In this document: positions 1 through 12,600 of the stretch, one piece after another | Layout: each line of letters opens with the position of its first letter | How positions within the stretch are numbered: position 1 is the first letter of the stretch | Assembly (NCBI RefSeq): GCF_037975245.1 | Contig: NC_092579.1 | Span: 5,705,001-5,769,000, forward strand | From: Apostichopus japonicus | Lineage: Eukaryota > Echinodermata > Holothuroidea > Aspidochirotida > Stichopodidae | Reading direction: 5' to 3' | Length of the DNA stretch: 64,000 bases | Made by a program: the position numbers and the translations under genes | The notes under the pieces: generated by a model | The model's database searches: none | What the model saw: the letters and a program-made list of their open reading frames with translations, nothing else | What the model was told of the DNA's origin: nothing

Positions 1-333
1 ACTGTTGAAAGACAGTTCTATTCTATTCTCTTTCATAAAACATAAGTTTTGGAGCGTGTGCAAAACAGGTCTGCCAAAGTGTGTTTTCCGTCCAAATTGG
101 CCCGATTTGGACATAAATCGGTGAAAAAGTCACAGAATGAGATACAATTCTGGAATAAAAAATAGTAACTTTTGTTGGTCTATATGATATATTCTTGCTC
201 TGGAAATTACAGAGAAAAAGAACTTTGTTTGAAGACGCTGAAAAATTTTTAAGAGAAGAGAGAGTCCCACTTACTGTTACAATATCTCTATACATGTAAT
301 GTATTGAGATAAAAATTGCAAAAATAACATCAA

Positions 334-3300
334 TTAACCAACCTCTTCGAGTAATTGCTCCATGAGCTTCATCAATGCATAGACTTTCTCTTCCTGTGGG
401 AGAGCCTCGTAGAGTTCCTTCCGGTGCTGAAGGGTCAGGAGTACCTCTGAGAGTTTGTTCTGCATAGATCTCAACTTCAATAACTCCTCTACATGCATCG
501 CCTTATGACATCACGATCCAAAGAAAAGAAAACAAAAGAATTAAATTATTCAGGAAAATTATCCCCCCCCCCAATAAAACTATTAAATTAAAGCAAACAT
601 TGCTGAAGCATTATTATTCTGATCATATTAACATTAAACTGGTAATGGTAAAAATCCATGGTTCTGTCGGTACTAAGCTAATGGTTTGTTATGGTCAAAA
701 CAGGGACAATTTCATTAAAAACACCGATCACCCTACAAAGGAAAATAAAATGTCTTTGATCAGGATCTGGTTTAATAGTATCAATAATCAGATTAACCTC
801 TCCTCTGTAACTCTAAATATCTGATGTCGAAAATGTAAACATCCGTCAAGAACAACTGTCATGATTAGACTTGCCAATGCAGACTGCCAAAGGAGTGGGG
901 TGGGTGCAGAAGGGGGTGAGGGGTGAAGAGGGGGGTGAGGAGTGGGGGAGCTTATAAACCGCCGAGGAGAAAGTGAAATATGCCAAAGCTCTTGAACTCA
1001 CTGCTTGAACTGTTCTATGAAGATAGTCTCCAGAGTTATTCTTCTTCTGCTTCTCTTTGGTGGATGTCGTTCGCAGGACCTCTTTCAAAGACTGACGGCT
1101 GTCTTCCATCAACTTCGTTATCAGGTCCACACAGATCTTCATCTGTAAAACAAAACCAAAAATATTAATATATGAGAAGGATACTAAAGAATAACATATT
1201 GCACCAGAAATCTTGGAAGAAGCCTTGCTACATTTCCAAAAAAAAGTTATCATCATCAGGCTAGTATACTTCCAGTCAGAGATCAACAGAGAGATCAACA
1301 ACGACAAAAAGCTTGACCTTTGTCAATTTATGGGAGTGGTTGAGATGGGAAAGTTATAGTCTGCACCTCACCTCATGAAAACAGACCCTCAAATCAATAA
1401 TGATTTTATTTAAAAAATAATAAAAAAAAACTTTCAAGTTACCCAAGAATTCATTTTCATCCAGTCTATAATGTGCTCATTGTGGTTTGAGGTAGGGATG
1501 GGGGGGGGGGGGGGAGGACAGAGATGGGAAACCGTGGGATATTTTGTCAACTGCCTATATGTTGGCTAAGCTATTTGTTTACTTCAGAGTATTGGCATTA
1601 CATACAGTTTCAACACGCTAATTTTTACTTCCTCTCTCATTGAACAAAATACTCACTTCGGGTACAAGGTATGCTGCAACCTCATGTCGTTGAACTGGAC
1701 TAAGTTTGTCAGAAAATATATTGCGTAATTTTGAATAGAATGCTTCTAGGAATGTCTGCAGTTGTTTTAGGAATATAGGAATTCTGTGTGGGGAAGAACA
1801 AATCAAACAAAATATGAAACTGATCGACACAAACCGTTTATGACAAAATCAAATCAGGACTTCTCTCATTCTGCATTGCTTATTGAAAATTTAACTCCTT
1901 GTATGTTATAGTCCAAGGGAAAAGAAATACTTGAAATACTTTCTACAGTTGTAACGTACCATACTATCGCAACAAAATTTTGTTCACTCTTTTTAAACAT
2001 TTTGTCCCTGGGAATCCAGAATATATCTCTCCTTCTTGAATGTACGCTTCTTAGCAGGACTTTTGAATTTTTTACCTTAATGCCTGATTACTGCTCTAAA
2101 AGAGGCTTATGAGAGCATATGATACAAGGAAGACTAGTAACTAAGAGTACTCACCTTGACTTAGCATACTTTATAATTTCATGTCTCTCTTGCCTGGAGA
2201 GATCGTTTTTCCTTCGAGAAAACAAATCGCAGATGAGGACACACTTGGCCCCGGCTGCAAGAGGCAAGAAAGAATATTACCTCAAACATGGTGCAGAAAA
2301 GGTACTCCTTAATTAAATATTGCAAAACGGCAGTATAGCCCAATATTACTTTTTTTTTAAATTTCTACTTTCTTTGGGAAAGAATAATCCACAGGGGGGA
2401 TTACCTGTGTATAGTAGCAGTAAATATGATAGATGGGTTGACAGCTCATCCATAGCATGTAATTCTCTTAAGAGGCAAAATACTTTTAATTTTATTGAAG
2501 ACTTCAAGAGATGCTCACCGACTGCTGCTTCCCTTGCTGCTTGCTTGACAGCGTAACAGAGCTTGGCAGGCTCAGAGACCAGCATGGCCTCCGTGTTGGA
2601 ATTATCACCGGCGACGGTGGACGAACTGCTGAATATATTGATTATCCGATCGGCGCAGGAATGCAGTTCATTGATTATGGCGAATATCTCTAAAGAAATT
2701 CAACAAAACAAGAAACAAGAAATTGATTGAGAAACATCATATTTTTCCAATTCAAGTGTCTTTCTTTAATCTTGAGATGTTCCGGTTACACACCAATCCC
2801 CCCCCCCCCTTTTTTGAACAGTAAAGGATGATGAAAAATCCACTAGCATAGCTTTTCCCAATTTATTTCCAAAGCTACAATCAGACATGATGAATAAATG
2901 CAAAGTTACGATTCTGCTGTAAAAGGTTTCTGCTTTCTGAGAATAGCTAAATGAGATCGAGTCAGTCTTTGATGCCGCCCACTACACAAAATCTTAACCC
3001 TGTGGAAGACATGTGTCTTGCCTTGTTGCACAGAAGAAACACATCATATGCATATTATGAGAATTAAAATATAACATTATATATACATTGTTATCTAGCT
3101 TCCAAACCAGTCATATTAAGATGACAAGGTAAATCCAGTGTCTCATCTTCAGAAATGTAAAAATGTAATTTTTTTTTAAAGAGAAAATAATCCATTAAAT
3201 AATTACTAAGGTACAACAAGTAGATACATGAATATACCCTCTAAGCACTTTACCACCCTGAGCTATCCCAACCCTAAGTATTTCATAAAAATTTCAAGTA

Positions 3301-6300
3301 ATCCTTACGTTCTTGTAGCGCAGCTTTCTTTAAATATTCTTGACACATTTTGGCAAGTTTCTCCAGTCCAGGTGTTTTTGAAGCCAGCTTCAAGCAGCCT
3401 TGGATTGATTCCATAGACACTTCCAGGGGCAGGCACTCGGCATAAAAGAAATGGAGGACTATCTTCAGAGTGTCTTCCTCGACCCCTGTTAGAGGAGGCG
3501 GACTCCTCAGCCAGTGAAGACGTGGGCAGCTCGCCTGAAGGATTGCTTGATGTAACAAAAACTATAGCAAAATAAACAGACCATAAAAAAAAGTAAAGGT
3601 ATTGGTAGACTGTTGCAACGTGCGACATATTCAAAACGGCGCTGATTCTATCAGGAAGTTTACAAATTGTGAGGTTTTCCAAATAGGAAAGATATTTGTC
3701 CCAACAAGATATGTTAACGGTCATGATTCATTTATTTTAATGGTACTTAATTAGCTGTTATCACATAGTTCTGCTTCTCTTCCACCCCCTCCCCCGCAAG
3801 GTGCCTGTTTCAGTTTTGTTTTGACCTGTGTGCTATAGCAAGACCTCACACCATATAACAGCAACATTAACACAGAACATGCATCCTTCCTAAAGTAAGT
3901 TTTTCTGCCTTGCATGAGCTCATCTTAGAGGACAAATTAAATGACAACTGATACCTTCCTGCCATTGGCTGCTTTGATTGTAATATCTGAGAAGAATCCT
4001 TCATGCAAAGCAGGTAGAAGGGAATACGGCTCTTCTTTAGCTTTGTCTATACTCCAAACCTGGAAAATAAATAAAGAAATGGATCATAAAAATTAACAAA
4101 ACTTTTGTTGCATGCTTCGTTCACAATTTATCCTCAGCAACATAACATTATTAAAAAATAAAGTCATGGCTACTGTAAATGCTGCTGTTTCTGTTTGCAA
4201 AAGTAATGTTTCTGGACAACCAAGCAATTTTGCTGGTGTGTTGATTTAATATAACAACGGACAGGTTTTAGACCTCAAGGATACACATCACATGCAAACT
4301 TCAAGACTAACATTCTCTTTATATATGAAATGCAGATTTACTGTACTTGGCCTAGCCTCATTTGCATATGTTGGCTGCAGGTACTACTGTCATTACCTGC
4401 TAAGACTAATGAACAGAGAAGAAACACTGTATTCACACCACTCACTAGAGTAGGTGCAAGGGGAATACAATTATGTATAAATGTAACCCAGCTGTATTTA
4501 AGCCTTGACCCTTGGTCCAACTCCTCAAATGAGTTGACGTGACATAACATAACAAATTCCACTGTGCCAAATATAGGCAATGTTTGCTGTCTAGATCCAC
4601 CATGCCATGATTATTAAATGAAATTAATAGCTCTCCGGAGGGAACAAATCATCCATAAGTAAAACCTCCCACAAAACTGATCAAACTGAGCCGAAACAAA
4701 TCAAATTTTAACTCACCTTTTCACAGATGATGGTAAATACGTTTTCATGTTTTAAGTGCATTCTATCTTCCCACTTTAGCATGGCCTACAGAGAAGAAAG
4801 AAAAAGCATCTATGGTCTTTAAGCAAAAAACTACTGCAAAACTGTCCTTTCTTGGGTAACTCAATTTGTCTTGTCTTTTCTTCATTTTTTTCTTTTTCTT
4901 TTTTGAATGAAATGAGAATTACAAGCACTATGATTCTGGTGATTCCATGGAGACGGGAGATCCAGGTGAGATAAAAGCTGTTGAAACATTACATCTACTA
5001 CAGGGCAATTCCATGAGAAAGTGGACATGATACCCAAAAAATTAAAAGTGTGTGACAATAGTAAATTTGGTGTCATATGAAAGCTAAGAGTCCATTTGTT
5101 CCAGAATCAGGTTCAGAAATGCAATTTTCATGCATTTTTGGAATGAAAATATATGGGTAATTGAATATTCATGAGTTGATACAGAAAATTGGATGATTGG
5201 TAATAAAAACTATTCGTCACTGCTAATTGATAGCGAGTATATAAATGATATCAGCCACTACCATGTGAGAGTATAGATCATGGAAAACTGAATGGATAAT
5301 ATTTTTGCCCCTTTTCTTCATTGGTTCCGCTTCAGTGGCCTTCGGTATTTTTGCCATTTGAAATGTCCTTCCGTTACCAAAAATATAACTTTTTTTAGTT
5401 TTTCAGGAAAAGTTGCAGCATGATTAAAATGAAAGTTCATCTTCAAAGCAAGTTTAGATTGGCCAACAAAATGAAATAATTAGTTTCACCCTGGTCCTCT
5501 TCGTTTGGTCATTATGATTGATTAAAACCTGTCTTTCCGTTACCATTTTGGTAACGGAAGGACAGTAACGGAAGGACAATTTTGTTTTTCCAGTCAGATA
5601 ATTGAGTCATTTGCCTATGATTAAAAGTAAATATCATTGCATGCATACATATATATTGTATACAGCATCCTGTGGGATTTGTTGACTCTGAGAGTGATGT
5701 TTATATCTACTAAGGTGGTGTGATTGTATACTCTATTGTTGACTGTCTGGACTAGGGCAGCCAACAATTCTTTTCATGTCTCAATGCTAAATGTGTACAG
5801 TTTAGCGTTCAACTTGCCACAGTTTATCCACTTCTTCACATAGACTGATGGGGTCCAAGCTTTGTAGTGCCCCTGAATCCCCTACAGTTCAACGACCAAC
5901 ACAGTGTGGGGACTTCATTCTTATAGAATATGTGGGGGAAAATAAAGTCAGCAAATCATACACGTTTGTAGCACTTGTCACAGAAGTTCATGAAAAGGAA
6001 GTGTATGTGACCCATCTCCACAAGGGTGATAAGGAAGGCAAAGTGTATGTTGCAAGGTATCTCACAGACAAATATGGAGTGGTCACAGAGGATCAAATTG
6101 TGAAGCTGACACCTTCACCATTCATGGACAACAGGGAGAGATACATTTTCAGTGACGCTATCCCAGAGGGGAATTAGGTTGTCCAGAGTATCACTGAGTA
6201 ACGTTGCATGCTTATGCATGAAGATTGTGTGATTGTTTGTTCCTTTAGATATAATTACTTCTCATTAATTATTCCAAAAGTAGTAGGATTTCAGCTTCAG

Positions 6301-8894
6301 TTGACTAATATTTTAGATTAAATTTTGTTGAGTATATTGATACACTGTAGTTGCCTCGACTTTTTCGGATTCACTTTTTCAAAATTCAGGTATTGATACC
6401 GTTAATTAACGTTATAATTTGTTTGTACTTTCAGATACAATCACTTCCCATTAATTAGCAGGTGATTATTCCTTAAGTAGTAGGACTTCAGCTTCAGTTG
6501 ATTATCATTTTAGAATAAATTCAGTTGAATATAGTGATAGTTGCTTCAACTTTTTCGGATTCACTTTTTCAGTTATTGACATAGTTAATTAACATAATGT
6601 GATTAGTTGATAATTAGAAATAACTTCCATATTTTTGCTTTTGATGGTCAATACATTGTTATAGTTCACATTGGAATGTTGGTTCTGACAATTTTATTAT
6701 TGTTTCAACATGTGATATACTCTTCTTTGCACACTGTAACTGAGTGGACATTTGTTCCTTCCGTTACCGTCCTTCCGTTACCAAATTTAACTTTAATTAG
6801 CACAATATTTCTAGAAAACCAAAGCAACAATTTCAGAATTGAAAGTGGTACAGTATAGGAAACGGTATTGGGTTAACATTTCTCACCTCTAAAATAAGAT
6901 TACTCCATAGAATTCACAGAGTTTTACAATAAACTCAAGACGTGTGAAAACCCTTGTCCGTTTGCTGTCCTTCCGTTACCGACCTCATTAATATTCATAT
7001 TTCAAAAATGGGAAGGGTTTGTGTAAAAAAAAATATGTGGAAATTGAAGTATGTAGTTATAGCTAGTCAATGATGACAATTATTTGTTGTAGTTAATGGG
7101 GATATTCATGATATACTTGCTCAAATGTCAGAAAATTAGTCCCAATGTCCTTCCGTTACCATGGAATTGCCCTACATGTATGTCAATCGTCCACCTACCA
7201 ATTTTAATTGATATGTTAAATTCATTTTCATATTAACAATGAAAATTAACCTGTCTGGCCTTCTGTTAGTAAAACCAGTTTTTTATTGTTTGTCAGTTTG
7301 ATAAGCTAAAAACAAAATCCTATCTTCTAACGATTTATGCAGAAGAAATGCAGCTCAGACTTCTAGACAATTAGCTTAATTTATAATGATTCACAAGAGC
7401 CTATGCCATTTCTCTTTCATCAAACCTTAACTGACAATTATTTGTCTGAAGAAAAACATGGTCAAGAAACATCAGAAAATGTGTCTCAGTTGGTTCATTT
7501 ACTTAGTAAATGATTGATTGATGAACAAATAACTGGTCAGTGCTATCTGTTTGACCATGAAAGATCAATACTCCCAGTTATAAATTAACAAAACAATTAG
7601 TAAATTAAAAAAACATAATTATGCTCACATTGAAATCGAACCATTCTCCGCTTTGTCCTCCAATAAATCTTAAAAAGTGAAACCTAGTCCCAGTGACTCT
7701 ATAGAAGTCAAACGATGATACGATGTATGGAATTTGGCTAACATGTTTTGGAACCCTCCAGAATATGTCTCCAGACTCACTCAGATGAAATTCAACCCTG
7801 TACAGAAAGAAGAAACTAGCATAATTAGTTTGTGCACAGTAATAATTTGCATCCTCTTTTGTAGAACTAGAAATACACCAACTAGGTTTGCAATGCATCT
7901 ATTGTACCCTATGTGACAGTTGTTCATAAAGGACCAAAGTTCATTCACCTAGGTATGATCATAATAATTTAAGGAAATCGGTGTCAAAAATACCATTTAT
8001 GCTTAGATGTTCTTTTCAAGCTTTCTATAAAGTATCATGGTAGGCACACTCCTAAGGAAAAAACCAAGAAAAGATTTGGACCCTAAATACAACATAAAAG
8101 AATATCAAGCACTTCAGTGATATCAATGGGAGGCCTGTTTAACATATACAAACATGCTGGAAACCTTTTAGTGAATATGAGGTACAAGGCTGGGATTTGG
8201 TTAAGCATTCCTATTTTGCTTTCCTCAAGTTAATGGAATTTTTCTGAATTTTCTTTGCAGCATGCCAACAATGTGTACAAAGGCTTAAGAATGACTGAGT
8301 GACAAAGTTGACTTTCTTCCAGTCAGTTTTGAATTGGTCATCTTTGCAACAACTTGTGTACTTGGAATTGAAACCTTAACTTAGGCCTATTATTTTATTT
8401 TTGTTTGCATTAATGAAAAAGTGTCTTCAAACTGAGTTCCTTGTTAAGACCATCTGAAATAAATAGCGAAAGCATAACGCTTTTTGTTTTCACTTAGTTA
8501 CACAATTGACAAGTTGTCAACAAATTAGGTAAATAGGTCTCGGCCTATTTGGTAGTAGCTTTAAGTTACACCGTCCGTGGACACTTTCTCACCGCAGCCA
8601 GCCTACTGTTCGTTGCCTAACGTTAGGCCTGCAGTAAGACTGTAGCCTAACTATAGTAACATTACGTAGTTTCTAACTTACCCTTCCAAGCCTCCGACGT
8701 TCGTAGCTTCCGTCGAGTAAACTTCAACTTTGACAATCTGAAATAAATAAAATCGATTGATTGTTGTAAAATGACTTACTTTATCAATGAATGCATCAGG
8801 CGATATAACCTACCACGAAAAAAAAATTGTAGTATACCTTCCATGTTCCGTAAAATCCGGCCTCAACGCCGCTGTCCGTATCACCAGACGCCAT
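334..8894 (-). CDS. BTB/POZ domain protein, 11 coding exons, 471 aa
   Basis: Coding exons in transcript order: 8838-8894, 8682-8737, 7629-7797, 4717-4785, 3955-4059, 3309-3561, 2519-2689, 2155-2254, 1657-1783, 1002-1142, 334-501 (TAA at 334-336). All junctions are GT-AG and in phase, summing to 472 codons. The start is ATG 8894 (MASGDTDSGVEAGF). Residues about 139-245 read as a BTB/POZ fold: FSDITIKAANGRK, then FLLHQAILQAS, then EEDTLKIVLHFFYAE. BTB domains commonly mediate dimerisation or recruit cullin-3. The first 95 residues are beta-rich and aromatic with a GTWK motif; I cannot name a domain there. Residues 246-471 look helical and charged. There are no Kelch, ankyrin or zinc-finger repeats. 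The acceptor of the last exon (AAG/GCG at 501-503) is poor in pyrimidines, so that boundary is the least sure. A donor-like GTTGGT just before the stop leaves open a further exon beyond the left edge. I cannot assign an orthologue. Confidence 0.8.
3309..3561 (-). other. BTB core exon of the minus-strand gene
   Basis: This is the longest exon of the BTB gene (253 nt). It starts after the acceptor CTATAG with FLLHQAILQAS and ends one base into a codon at donor GTAAGG. It carries the central BTB helices (EEDTLKIVLHFFYAE) and the following helices (CLKLASKTPGLEKLAK). The segment between LQAS and EEDTL is short and proline-rich (about 13 residues), so the usual loop of the fold seems shortened. 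An overlapping open frame of similar length exists on the same strand in another phase; the BTB frame is preferred because it matches the domain and the splice phases on both sides. Confidence 0.75.
5002..7173. mobile_element. Intronic DNA-transposon-like element with repeated GTCCTTCCGTTACC boxes
   Basis: This lies in the 2.8 kb intron of the BTB gene between 4785 and 7629. The ends form a perfect 14-bp inverted repeat, AGGGCAATTCCATG at 5002-5015 and its complement at 7160-7173. A 12-14 bp box (core CCTTCCGTTACC, sometimes CTTTCCGTTACC) recurs at 5365, 5533, 6756, 6769, 6967 and 7147 on the plus strand, and inverted at about 5550 and 5565. The copies at 5533 and 5550 form a palindrome around ATTTT. 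Clustered subterminal boxes of this kind are usual transposase-binding sites. The flanking bases do not give a clear target-site duplication (TCTACTAC versus ACATGTAT), so the superfamily is open. A 109-codon ORF sits inside. Confidence 0.6.
5848..6177 (+). CDS. 109-aa ORF inside the intronic element, Tudor/BAH-like segment
   Basis: An intact ATG-to-TAG frame, antisense to the host gene. The visible pattern is GDFILIEYVGENK, a valine-rich strand YTFVALVTEVHEKEVYV, then DQIVKLTPSPFMDNRERYIF. The order of charged beta-strands followed by a closing I-V-L-P-R-Y-F motif resembles the small barrel segment (Tudor/BAH-like) at the C-terminus of many uncharacterised metazoan transposon proteins; this is recalled resemblance, not a search result. 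The frame stays open about 45 bases upstream to a TAG at about 5803, with a possible TTTAG acceptor there, so it could be the last exon of a longer transposon gene. No catalytic residues are present in what remains. Confidence 0.4.
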   Translation: MGSKLCSAPESPTVQRPTQCGDFILIEYVGENKVSKSYTFVALVTEVHEKEVYVTHLHKGDKEGKVYVARYLTDKYGVVTEDQIVKLTPSPFMDNRERYIFSDAIPEGN

Positions 8895-8975
8895 GTTTAC
8901 GTCTTTTCGGTTGAATCCAATCGGGAATATTAAAACGGCTGACGAAGAAAGTTTAGTAACTATTAATAAATAAAA
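8895..8975. promoter_or_regulatory. Compact bidirectional promoter between the BTB gene and YARS2
   Basis: The BTB gene ATG (8894, minus) and the first plus-strand ATG of the YARS2 side (8976) are only 81 bp apart. The interval holds CCAAT at 8917-8921 (an NF-Y type box). No TATA box is obvious, only TATTAATAAATAAA near the plus-strand end. CpG dinucleotides cluster here and in the neighbouring first exons. This layout is typical of housekeeping divergent promoters. Transcription start sites are not determined. Confidence 0.55.
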
Positions 8976-9007
8976 ATGGCAGCCCCCATGTGCATTTTAT
9001 TTCAAAG
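8976..9007 (+). other. YARS2: Probable first exon of YARS2 (5' UTR, possible uORF start)
   Basis: ATG at 8976 opens MAAPMCILFQ and reaches a good donor (CAAAG/GTATTT) at 9007. Joined to the nearest acceptor (CCGTAG, exon from 9637) it is out of frame with the synthetase and stops at 9677-9679, making a short uORF of about 24 codons that overlaps the main ATG at 9661. Joined to an AG five bases further on (exon from 9642) it would instead extend the synthetase in frame. The first AG downstream of the pyrimidine tract is the more usual choice, so I treat the exon as leader. Confidence 0.45.
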
Positions 9008-9660
9008 GTATTTTCACTTGTTTTCTTTGTTCCAACTACACAGATGTGTACGAAAAATATCAAACGTTGACATGTTAGCATTTTCATCCATTTCCCTACA
9101 AGATAGTTCATTTTTAGGCACAACTAATGTCTAATAATAAGTTATGGATTTTATCGAAAATTTCACTATCACAGTATCATGCCTATATGCATAACGTTAA
9201 GCAATGTGAATGTGTGGGCAATTATGCCAATTCTCCCGTTAGGATAGACTACATTGAATTAGTGTGTATGGCCAACTTTACAATACAGGAACTGAATTTT
9301 GTTTAGTGATTAAACATTTTAGAATGTCTAGGCAAAGCACATTCTGCGTAAAAAAAAGTCGCAGTATGCAATACTGAATGTGTAGGCTAGGCTCTATTTG
9401 AATACAGTGTGTGATGAAACATTGGAAGCCCACTGCCAGACTATGGCACAGAATGATGATACACTCTTTTGCCAAAATTTAGGCCCATTTGTGAACCATT
9501 CAAACTAACAAAATATTGTGCCCTCTCTTGTTATTCTTTTCGTCAAATTCAAAACATTAATGCATATGCAGGGGGATGTTCTGACCTTTCCTTTCATAAC
9601 TGTAAACTATCTCTCTCTCAAACAATATTTCCGTAGCAGAGAGAGCCATTTGAAGAACAC

Positions 9661-12600
9661 ATGTACAAGAAAAAGTTAAAAAGTGTTCTTTTATCAATTC
9701 CCAGTATTAAGAAACCGTCTTGGCAGATCTTGAAGAAGAAAGTGAACCACTTAACAGTCAGATATTATTCAGCATCAGGATCAAATATATTATCTTTGGA
9801 AGGAAGGGGTCTTTACCATGACATGGTACCAGCAAACAGGTTAGACACAAATTAAAATTCATAATTATTTACTGTATACTTACAGTTGCAAATATTATTA
9901 GCATTATATTAGGATAGTAGACCTTACAATCTGTCTTGTAAAGGTCTATAGTAAAGTATTTAGATTTATAATTGATACAGAATGTTTCGTATACATCAAG
10001 TTTCATTTTCTTTAATTTTTGCTAATATTTATTTTGATCAGTAATTTCATGAATAGTGGTTCAGTCTAACATTACTGGCGGTTTAACTCTAAATTTCAAA
10101 GAAGGAAGAGACAAAAAATAAATAGTTACATCAGTGGTTTTGATATCTGTTTGACTACCAAGTAGCTTCTTGAAAACATGTCTACTGTTTACTTCATCAA
10201 TCTTTCAAACACCTTTTTCTTTTCCCTTTCCAGCGCTTTTGCTCTATCTAAGCAGCTCAATTCTTCACCACAGTGTATCTATTGTGGTTTTGATCCAACA
10301 GCTGACAGTCTCCATGTTGGCAATCTGCTGACCCTGATTTCTCTAATCCATTGTCAACGAGCTGGCCATCAGATCATTGCCTTGGTAAGAAATAATTGGG
10401 AGGGGAGGTTCAAAATCGACCCCCCCCCACCTTTCTCTTGCCCATCCTTTTCGATATCCATATAAGCAGATTTTACTTTTTATTGATCTTATATTTGTCA
10501 ACAAATTTTTAGCTCCTGTTACAGATACCTTTAACTGATGATATAATTAATATAATGAAAATAAAGTTATTCAAACCTTCATTTTCCAGATGATCTTGAA
10601 ATTATTGATTTTCTAGTGTTTGTGTAACTAAAAAACTAACTAAGAAAACGCTAACCTGAGGTTTTTTCAGACAAGGTTGCTCAGCACTGAGAGCAAACAT
10701 TAAAGTACTGTACAAAGTACTGCAGTTACTAAAAGACATAATTTTGTGAATATTTAGTTTCTTTTTCATTGTCATAGATTGGAGGTGCAACTGCTATGAT
10801 CGGAGACCCAAGTGGCAAATCGTCAGAACGACCAGTCCTGAACATAGAAGAAGTGGAGTCAAATGTTAAAAGACTTGAAGTAAGTCTACACAGAATATTC
10901 ACCAATCATGAGAGGTATTTCTGGAGGAAACAGAAGAAGTTATTACCATATAAGTGAGTGACTTATTTGTGGTTACTTTTGTAACTATTTTTTATGTGCA
11001 CAGTTTGCTTGATTCCTGTGCGACATTTGTACTTTATGCCTTCTTGTGGTTTTTGTTTAAAAAAAATAAAAGAAGTTTGGGATGTATTTACGTCATCCCT
11101 CTCTGAATTACGTCTCTCATCTCTACAGATGTACACCAATAAACTTAGGGCACAAAATTTGGTAGCCTATTTGAACTGCACCCCGATTGACCCACTCCTG
11201 AGGTTGGGGCTACAATATCACCTACATCTATGATTCAGAAAATACACAAGGGCAAAATTCTCATCTCTTGATGCTTGTGAGAATACGTTCATGGGTAATT
11301 TAGACTTCCCATCCCCTCTCCCAACTTCTCCATGGTGATACTACTATAAAAAATTGAAGAGACAGGAAAGGATGTTACCTGTCGTTACGTTGGTTGTCAA
11401 ACTGAATGACCTATTAACTTAATCCGTTGAGCAGCTAACAGATACATTCTTTTCTCTACATTTTTGTCATTTTTTTCTTACCTTCGGAAGAATTCTTAAC
11501 AACTCTGATTGGTACAACGATATCAACTTGGTTAAATTCTTGTCTACGGCCGGAAGACATTTTAGAATGCACAAGTTACTTTCCAGAGACAGGTACAGTT
11601 TTTTAGTCTGTGTTTCCTTTATTAATCTTTATTTTGTTTTTGCGATGTCAATAATATTTTGTCGTTATTATATTATAATATTTTGTCAATAATATCAATA
11701 ATATTTTGTGATATCAAATTTTCAGGTGTTCTTTTTAGAGGGAATTACTTTTGGAGTAGAAGTTGTTAAGGTTTAACTTTGTTTTGCAAGCTTTCTGCCT
11801 TTGGAAATTTGGAGGATGAAATTGGGCATACTGTAACCTTCAATTGAAGAAAACATTAGTTTTGTGGGACACTTCATTTTCTGACTTGTATGAACTTGTT
11901 AGTAACTCAGAAAAATTACAGTAGTTGTAACTATAGATATGAGTTCTCTTGCTCATCAAAGTGGACGAATGAAAAATAACCAGTAATCCTGTCTTCCCAT
12001 GTTTAGGGTGTGTGGAGAATCAAATTGCTACAACAGTACTCTCACAGACCAGGGTCAGTTTCCTTATGAATATTCATAAATGGAGATGGTCATGTTAATT
12101 AAGTAACTAGGTTTGAACACTATTCAGGCCAGGTAAGCATGGCCTACTCAAATGTCAAATCAAATCCATGTAATGACTTTTGTCTTGTTTATTTTCCTAG
12201 TGTACGGTCGAGGCTATCCAGTCCAGATGGTATGAGCTTCCAAGAATTCTCCTATCAGATCTTCCAGGCTTACGACTTTCTGCATCTTCATCAAAACCAT
12301 AAATGCATCCTTCAGGTAGGTCAAAGGTTAACAAACAGGTCAGATGGCAGATTTCTGTATGTAAAAGTTGTGTCGATATTATTTTTTTGTTTTAAGTGTA
12401 TTAATTTATCAAAATTAATTCATAACCATTCCTGTTACTGGCATTATACGTAAGATCCACCCAATTGCTAAATTTGGTCAGAATATTTTAGCATTGTATT
12501 TTGTTTATCAAGTTTGAACCCAAAGACAACCTGGTCCTTCATGTGACACCTTTTTGCTCATTGTTTTTATTTTTGGACTTAGAATTCAGAGTATTTCCTT

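Noticed and set aside
3305-3724. Long minus-strand open frame overlapping the BTB exon in another phase
   Set aside because: It lacks a domain pattern and runs through the acceptor; the BTB frame fits splice phases and fold motifs.
10880-10885. GTAAGT donor at 10880 as the end of the YARS2 exon
   Set aside because: Consensus is good, but only the later donor (GTGAGT at 10954) keeps the frame into the next exon and preserves the family's length.
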